Below, one piece after another: positions 5,800 to 9,039 of a stretch of 9,039 nucleotides of DNA. Positions within the stretch are counted from its first letter, which is position 1. Each line of letters opens with the position of its first letter. Made by a program: the position numbers and the translations under genes. Under the pieces are notes generated by a model. It ran no database searches, was not told where the DNA came from, and saw only the letters and a list, made by a program, of their open reading frames with translations. The stretch covers positions 1 through 9,039 of the forward strand of contig JAKQKW010000053.1 in NCBI GenBank assembly GCA_029560455.1, read 5' to 3'. Source of the stretch: Candidatus Rifleibacteriota bacterium (GTDB lineage Bacteria > Riflebacteria > Ozemobacteria > Ozemobacterales > Ozemobacteraceae).

Positions 5800-7603
5800 A
5801 AGCGACGCCAACCCTTTTCGCCAGATCAGCCGAATCGACGGCCTTGCTGAGAGCTTCTTCTTTTGAGATTTTACCGGCGCGCACCAGTCTTGCCAGATCA
5901 TCATTAAGAAGCCGATTGCCGCGATTCTGCCCGGTAGTCATGCCTGTCAACAGCATGTGCGTCTTGCCCTCACGCACCATGTTTGCCATGCCGTAGTCCA
6001 TTACCAGAACTTCAAGCGCCGGCACACGCCCACCGCCGATTTTGCGGCAGAGGGTCTGACAGCAGACGCCGAGCAGGTTGTCAGCCAGACCGGCGCGGAT
6101 CTGCTCCTGTGATTCTGCCGGAAACTGGTCGACAATGCGATTGATCGTACTCATTGCCGTCGAAGTATGCAGGGTGGCCAGCACCAGATGACCGGTATTG
6201 GCTGTTTCAATCGCCATCGAAATGGTTTCCAGGTCACGCATTTCACCGACAAGCACAACGTCGGGGTCTTCGCGCAACGCCGCCTTGAGCGCCCGCGAGA
6301 AAGACGCCGTATGTACACCGACTTCACGCTGGTTGACAAGTGCCTTACGGCTCTGGTGCACAAATTCAACCGGATCTTCGATTGTGAGTATGTGACATTC
6401 GCGGCTGCGATTGATGTGATCGACCATCGCCGCAAGAGTAGTGCTCTTACCGCTGCCGGTCGGGCCGGTAACCAGTATCAGACCTTTCGGAGCTTCGGCC
6501 CATTTGCGCAGAACCTCTGGCATGCCCAGTTCTTCAAGAGTAAAAATCGTGTTTGGAATATGCCTGAAAACAGCGCTTACACCATTATGATCACGCAGCA
6601 GATTGATTCTGAAGCGCGAGTGTTTATCCATGGCATAGGCAAAGTCTTCGTCGCCAGTTTTATTGAATTCTTCAATCGAATCGGGTCGCATGATCGGCTC
6701 GAGCAGCTGAAAAACTTCTCTCGGCGCCAGCTTAAGAAAACCGGCAATCGGCCTGCTAAGACCATCCATGCGCCATCTCGGCACCTGGCCGGCAGATAGA
6801 TGCAGGTCAGAGCCCCCCTCTTCAACCAATCGCTTCAGCAGGTCATCGATGCTCTTTATGCCCGAACCGCCCGCTGCCTGCTCGGCTGCCACCGCTTCGC
6901 CGCCATAATTCTGCATGATCTTCTGAAAATAATCACTCTCAATCGATACCGGCTCGATCTTCATGGCCGGCAGCAGATTGCTGATAGAAGACAGCAGGTT
7001 ATCATCCATACGGTCGCAGTAACCGATCAATATCCGGTTTTCCTGCTTTTTTACCGGCGCAACCCGGTGTCGCTGCATAAAGCCAATCGGCAGCAGTCTG
7101 AGAACTTCAACTGGTGGAATCGGTGAATCAGCGCGATAATCACGGTGCGCTGGCGGGCGCGAAGTCTTTTTAAGCCGCTCAGCCAGTATGCGCATCATCG
7201 ACAAGCTCGCCTCCGGCACCGCCAGAACCACTTTGCGAAAAACCTCGCGGGCAAGCTTGAGAATCAGCACCTCGCCGCGGGCAACACACGATGCCGTACG
7301 CTTTTCGTTAAGAATGACGGCCAGTTCCCCAACCATCTGTGAACGTTCCAGACGCGAAATTTCTATCTGATCATCACCTTCGCCGACAACGACAGATACC
7401 TCGCCAGAAATGATTACAAAAAGAAAATCGGCCGGATCACCAGCCTTGAGAATATATTCATTATCAGCATAAGCCTCGATAGTTCCGGCTTTGCCGATAA
7501 CCTGGTCGCGCTGGGCATCGCTCAAAGGCTCAAAAAACGGGTTGGTATCAAAAGCGGCGTTCGCTCTGGTAATTATCTCAGGGGTACGGTCGACAACACG
7601 CAT
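5795..7603 (-). CDS. PilT-family pilus ATPase with N-terminal cyclic-nucleotide-binding and GspE-N-like domains
   Basis: This 602-residue protein is a hexameric type IV pilus motor ATPase of the PilT (retraction) class with two extra domains. Residues about 22-140 form a cyclic-nucleotide-binding domain; its phosphate-binding cassette (G92-E93-L94-A95 ... R102-T103-A104) keeps the Glu and Arg that contact cNMP. Residues about 163-233 resemble part of the N-terminal domain of GspE/PilB ATPases. The PilT core (about 247-588) has Walker A GPTGSGKS (380-387), the Asp box ILTIEDPVEF (405-414), Walker B with VGEMRD and catalytic E454, and the His box TGHLVLATLHTS (470-481), all intact. The PilT AIRNLIRE motif is degenerate here, GMANMVRE (538-545). 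PilT itself is about 350 residues and lacks the first two domains. GGAG lies 6 bases before the ATG. The gene is 87 bases downstream of the RsbW-like gene, and no other pilus gene is in view. Control of pilus retraction or a related motor by cAMP or cGMP is the inferred role. Confidence 0.92.
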   Translation of the reverse strand: MRVVDRTPEIITRANAAFDTNPFFEPLSDAQRDQVIGKAGTIEAYADNEYILKAGDPADFLFVIISGEVSVVVGEGDDQIEISRLERSQMVGELAVILNEKRTASCVARGEVLILKLAREVFRKVVLAVPEASLSMMRILAERLKKTSRPPAHRDYRADSPIPPVEVLRLLPIGFMQRHRVAPVKKQENRILIGYCDRMDDNLLSSISNLLPAMKIEPVSIESDYFQKIMQNYGGEAVAAEQAAGGSGIKSIDDLLKRLVEEGGSDLHLSAGQVPRWRMDGLSRPIAGFLKLAPREVFQLLEPIMRPDSIEEFNKTGDEDFAYAMDKHSRFRINLLRDHNGVSAVFRHIPNTIFTLEELGMPEVLRKWAEAPKGLILVTGPTGSGKSTTLAAMVDHINRSRECHILTIEDPVEFVHQSRKALVNQREVGVHTASFSRALKAALREDPDVVLVGEMRDLETISMAIETANTGHLVLATLHTSTAMSTINRIVDQFPAESQEQIRAGLADNLLGVCCQTLCRKIGGGRVPALEVLVMDYGMANMVREGKTHMLLTGMTTGQNRGNRLLNDDLARLVRAGKISKEEALSKAVDSADLAKRVGVAS

Positions 7604-7617
7604 AGCTTTCTCCAGTC

Positions 7618-7669
7618 AAAAAACCTGCAATTCCGGCATAACTCTAACATAACCGGCAGACAAATGCAG
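7618..7669 (-). terminator. possible terminator or attenuator between the RsbW-like gene and the PilT-like gene
   Basis: On the - strand, CTGCA (7669-7665) can pair with TGCAG (7629-7625), enclosing two CCGG blocks (7656-7653 and 7636-7633) that can also pair. Six Ts follow (7623-7618). The arms are short and the internal loop asymmetric, so the structure may be weak. If real, it would separate the phosphatase/RsbW operon from the PilT-like gene, or attenuate read-through. The 87-base gap holds no convincing sigma70 promoter that I could pick out. Confidence 0.25.
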
Positions 7670-7690
7670 CAATTGCCAGACAAGTCAGAT

Positions 7691-8104
7691 TCAGGCGATC
7701 TGCAAACGCTTTTTTATAGAAAGGCAGTTTCCGGAATAATTGTATCTGAAACGGTCGGCATAACGCCTGATGATCATCAGCCCGCGCCCGGAATCTTTAT
7801 CGGGGTCGTAGGGCCTCGCCATCCAGACGTTGCGGTCAAAGCCGCAGCCTTCATCCTGAACCGTGATCTGCAGACCATCGCTGAAAAACGACAGCTTGCA
7901 CCTGACCATGCTATCAGAAGCCTCCGGGCAGCCATGCATGATCGCATTCAACATGACCTCACGCAAAAGAAGGTCACAGGCAAACAACTCTCCCTCAGAC
8001 CGCCAGCTGCCGAGATTTTCACGCAGTTCGGCGCAAAGCTGGTCGAGATGCTCGACATTTGCCCGTAATTTTTTCCTGATAACTTTAACCGGTTTTCCTG
8101 TCAT
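7691..8104 (-). CDS. RsbW/SpoIIAB-like serine kinase (anti-sigma factor-type ATPase)
   Basis: This 137-residue protein is a stand-alone GHKL ATPase of the RsbW/SpoIIAB type, the usual length for the family. The N box is LLREVMLNAIMHG (E49, N53, H57), the G1 box DEGCGF (D84, G86, G88) and the G2 box SGRGLMII (105-112). Family members phosphorylate a serine on a STAS-domain antagonist and bind either that antagonist or a sigma factor or other target. The gene lies two bases after the stop of a receiver/PP2C phosphatase on the same strand, the standard pairing of kinase and opposing phosphatase in a partner-switching module. An ATG 18 bases upstream (8122) is possible, but GGAAG lies 7 bases before the ATG at 8104 while the upstream one has no clear ribosome-binding site, so 8104 is chosen. 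No antagonist or sigma factor gene is in view, so the output is unknown. Confidence 0.88.
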   Translation of the reverse strand: MTGKPVKVIRKKLRANVEHLDQLCAELRENLGSWRSEGELFACDLLLREVMLNAIMHGCPEASDSMVRCKLSFFSDGLQITVQDEGCGFDRNVWMARPYDPDKDSGRGLMIIRRYADRFRYNYSGNCLSIKKRLQIA

Positions 8105-8106
8105 GG

Positions 8107-9039
8107 CTACACTTCCACGCATAGCACAACCATATCGTCTTCAGGAATGGGCAACCTGTCTATCTGCTTCGCCAGAGCCTCCTGCAGCAATCCGGCCGGG
8201 GTGCCCGCGATCCTCTCAAAAAGTCGGGCGGCAAGCTCCATTTTTGCCTTCCAGAGAAAACTTTCGCTGTTGAACTGATCAAGAAGCCCGTCAGAGAAGA
8301 TAAAAATGCGGTCGCCCGGGCTCACTTTGATTTCTTTGAGCTGAAATGAAACATCGGGAAAAAGCCCGACCAGGTCGCCAGTCACCTCAATTGGCCGACA
8401 ACTTTTGTCTTCGGCCGAATAATGGATCGGAGACGGGCCACCGGCATTGACCACCCAGGCCTTGCCGGCCTTTCTGTTGATTCTGACGATGGTCATGGCA
8501 ACGAACTGGCCAGGCTGAAGCACACTGGTAATAGCCCTGTTAATATCAAACACCGCATCGCGGGGCGTTGAAAGAATGCTGCAGTTCTGGCGAAACAGCA
8601 TTTTCAGGGCAGAAGTGACGAGAGCGATGCCAACATCATGCCCGCTGATATCGGCTACAACGTAATCATATACTTTTTCACCAATCGGAATAACATCATA
8701 AAAATCACCGCCCACTTCCTGCAATGGCCTGAAAAGAACCGAAAACTTCGCTTCAGGGGCATCGACCGCTTTAACCAGAATGGCATCCTGAGCCGCTTTC
8801 AGGCGATTCAGCCGCATGCTCTGCAACTCAATGCGGTTCAACAGGGCCTGGCGCAGGCGCAGATGCGTTCTGACCCTGGCCAGAATCTCTTCTTTCTGCC
8901 ATGGCTTGGTTATATAATCGACGCCACCAACCTCAAACCCCTTCACCTTGCTGGCAAGATCATCATTGGCAGAAATGAACAGAATCGGAATCTCGTTAGT
9001 AAGAGGGTTTTCGTGAATTTTGCGGCAGATGTCGAAACC
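8107..9039 (-). CDS. response regulator with SpoIIE-type PP2C serine phosphatase output (5' end outside the window)
   Basis: The frame is open to the right edge, so the first part of the receiver, including the phospho-acceptor Asp, is missing. The visible 310 residues begin GFDICRKIHE in the middle of the receiver, followed by FISAND (the conserved Ser/Thr position) and YITKPW (the conserved Lys). A helical linker (HLRLRQALLNRIELQS region) leads to a PP2C/SpoIIE domain. Its metal-binding motifs are visible: GGDFYD (8695-8712), DISGHDVG (8629-8652), SDG (8287-8295) and the C-terminal DDMVVL. The usual NAGH motif reads NAGG (8437-8448). Such RsbU/HsbR-like proteins dephosphorylate a STAS antagonist when the receiver is phosphorylated, counteracting an RsbW-like kinase, which is encoded immediately downstream. 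A GTG at 8946 is internal to the receiver and is not the start. Confidence 0.93.
   Translation of the reverse strand, partial: GFDICRKIHENPLTNEIPILFISANDDLASKVKGFEVGGVDYITKPWQKEEILARVRTHLRLRQALLNRIELQSMRLNRLKAAQDAILVKAVDAPEAKFSVLFRPLQEVGGDFYDVIPIGEKVYDYVVADISGHDVGIALVTSALKMLFRQNCSILSTPRDAVFDINRAITSVLQPGQFVAMTIVRINRKAGKAWVVNAGGPSPIHYSAEDKSCRPIEVTGDLVGLFPDVSFQLKEIKVSPGDRIFIFSDGLLDQFNSESFLWKAKMELAARLFERIAGTPAGLLQEALAKQIDRLPIPEDDMVVLCVEV

Noticed and set aside
6167..6799. 210-codon open frame on the + strand opposite the PilT-like ATPase
   Set aside because: It is antisense to the conserved Walker A/B and His box region of the ATPase. The translated product has no recognisable family features and no convincing ribosome-binding site.
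6905..7115. c-di-GMP binding by the GspE-N-like segment of the PilT-like ATPase
   Set aside because: The RLG-type repeats that bind c-di-GMP in MshE-like N-domains are not visible; only the later, structural part of that domain appears to be present.
1..9039. CRISPR arrays, tRNA or rRNA genes, insertion sequences, attachment sites
   Set aside because: No regularly spaced repeats, tRNA-like cloverleaf, rRNA segments, transposase coding or terminal inverted repeats were found on reading through the window.

Overview
The window is 9 kb of bacterial DNA of roughly balanced base composition, almost entirely devoted to signal transduction. The PAS-rich hybrid kinase, the SpoIIE-type phosphatase with an RsbW-like kinase, and the PilT-type pilus ATPase suggest a Gram-negative, surface-motile bacterium with a large signalling repertoire, such as a deltaproteobacterium or a member of a related deep lineage (for example Candidatus Riflebacteria). 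This placement is inferred from gene content. No rRNA, tRNA or other phylogenetic marker is present.

Layout, left half (+ strand). After about 220 bases without a gene comes a small single-domain cupin (224-586). A 179-base gap follows, with two near-identical TTGCGCCCTT(T)AG repeats spaced 22 bases apart. A single 4.6 kb gene (766-5385) then encodes a 1539-residue hybrid histidine kinase with eight PAS domains, HisKA, HATPase, receiver and HPt modules and no transmembrane segment. Thirty-two bases downstream is a short ORF (5418-5786). It looks like the two ends of a much larger membrane-bound hybrid sensor joined in frame: an N-terminal membrane anchor followed directly by the second half of a receiver domain.

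Layout, right half (- strand, read from the right). A response regulator with a SpoIIE/PP2C phosphatase output enters from the right edge (8107-9039, 5' end missing). It is followed after two bases by an RsbW/SpoIIAB-like serine kinase/anti-sigma-type ATPase (7691-8104). After an 87-base gap comes a 602-residue PilT-family ATPase (5795-7603) with a cyclic-nucleotide-binding domain and a GspE-N-like domain fused in front. This gene ends 8 bases from the stop of the truncated ORF on the other strand, and a small hairpin covers both stop codons.

How the genes could work together. The phosphatase and RsbW-like kinase form the classic pair of a partner-switching module controlled by phosphorylation of a receiver. 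The STAS antagonist and the target (sigma factor or other effector) are not in the window. The PilT-like protein carries an apparently intact cNMP-binding signature and all catalytic ATPase motifs, which suggests a pilus motor tuned by a cyclic nucleotide. The large kinase is self-contained as a phosphorelay up to its HPt domain and needs an unidentified terminal response regulator. The most unusual items are the chimeric ORF at 5418-5786, the CNB-GspE_N-PilT fusion, and the cysteine cluster in the third PAS domain.
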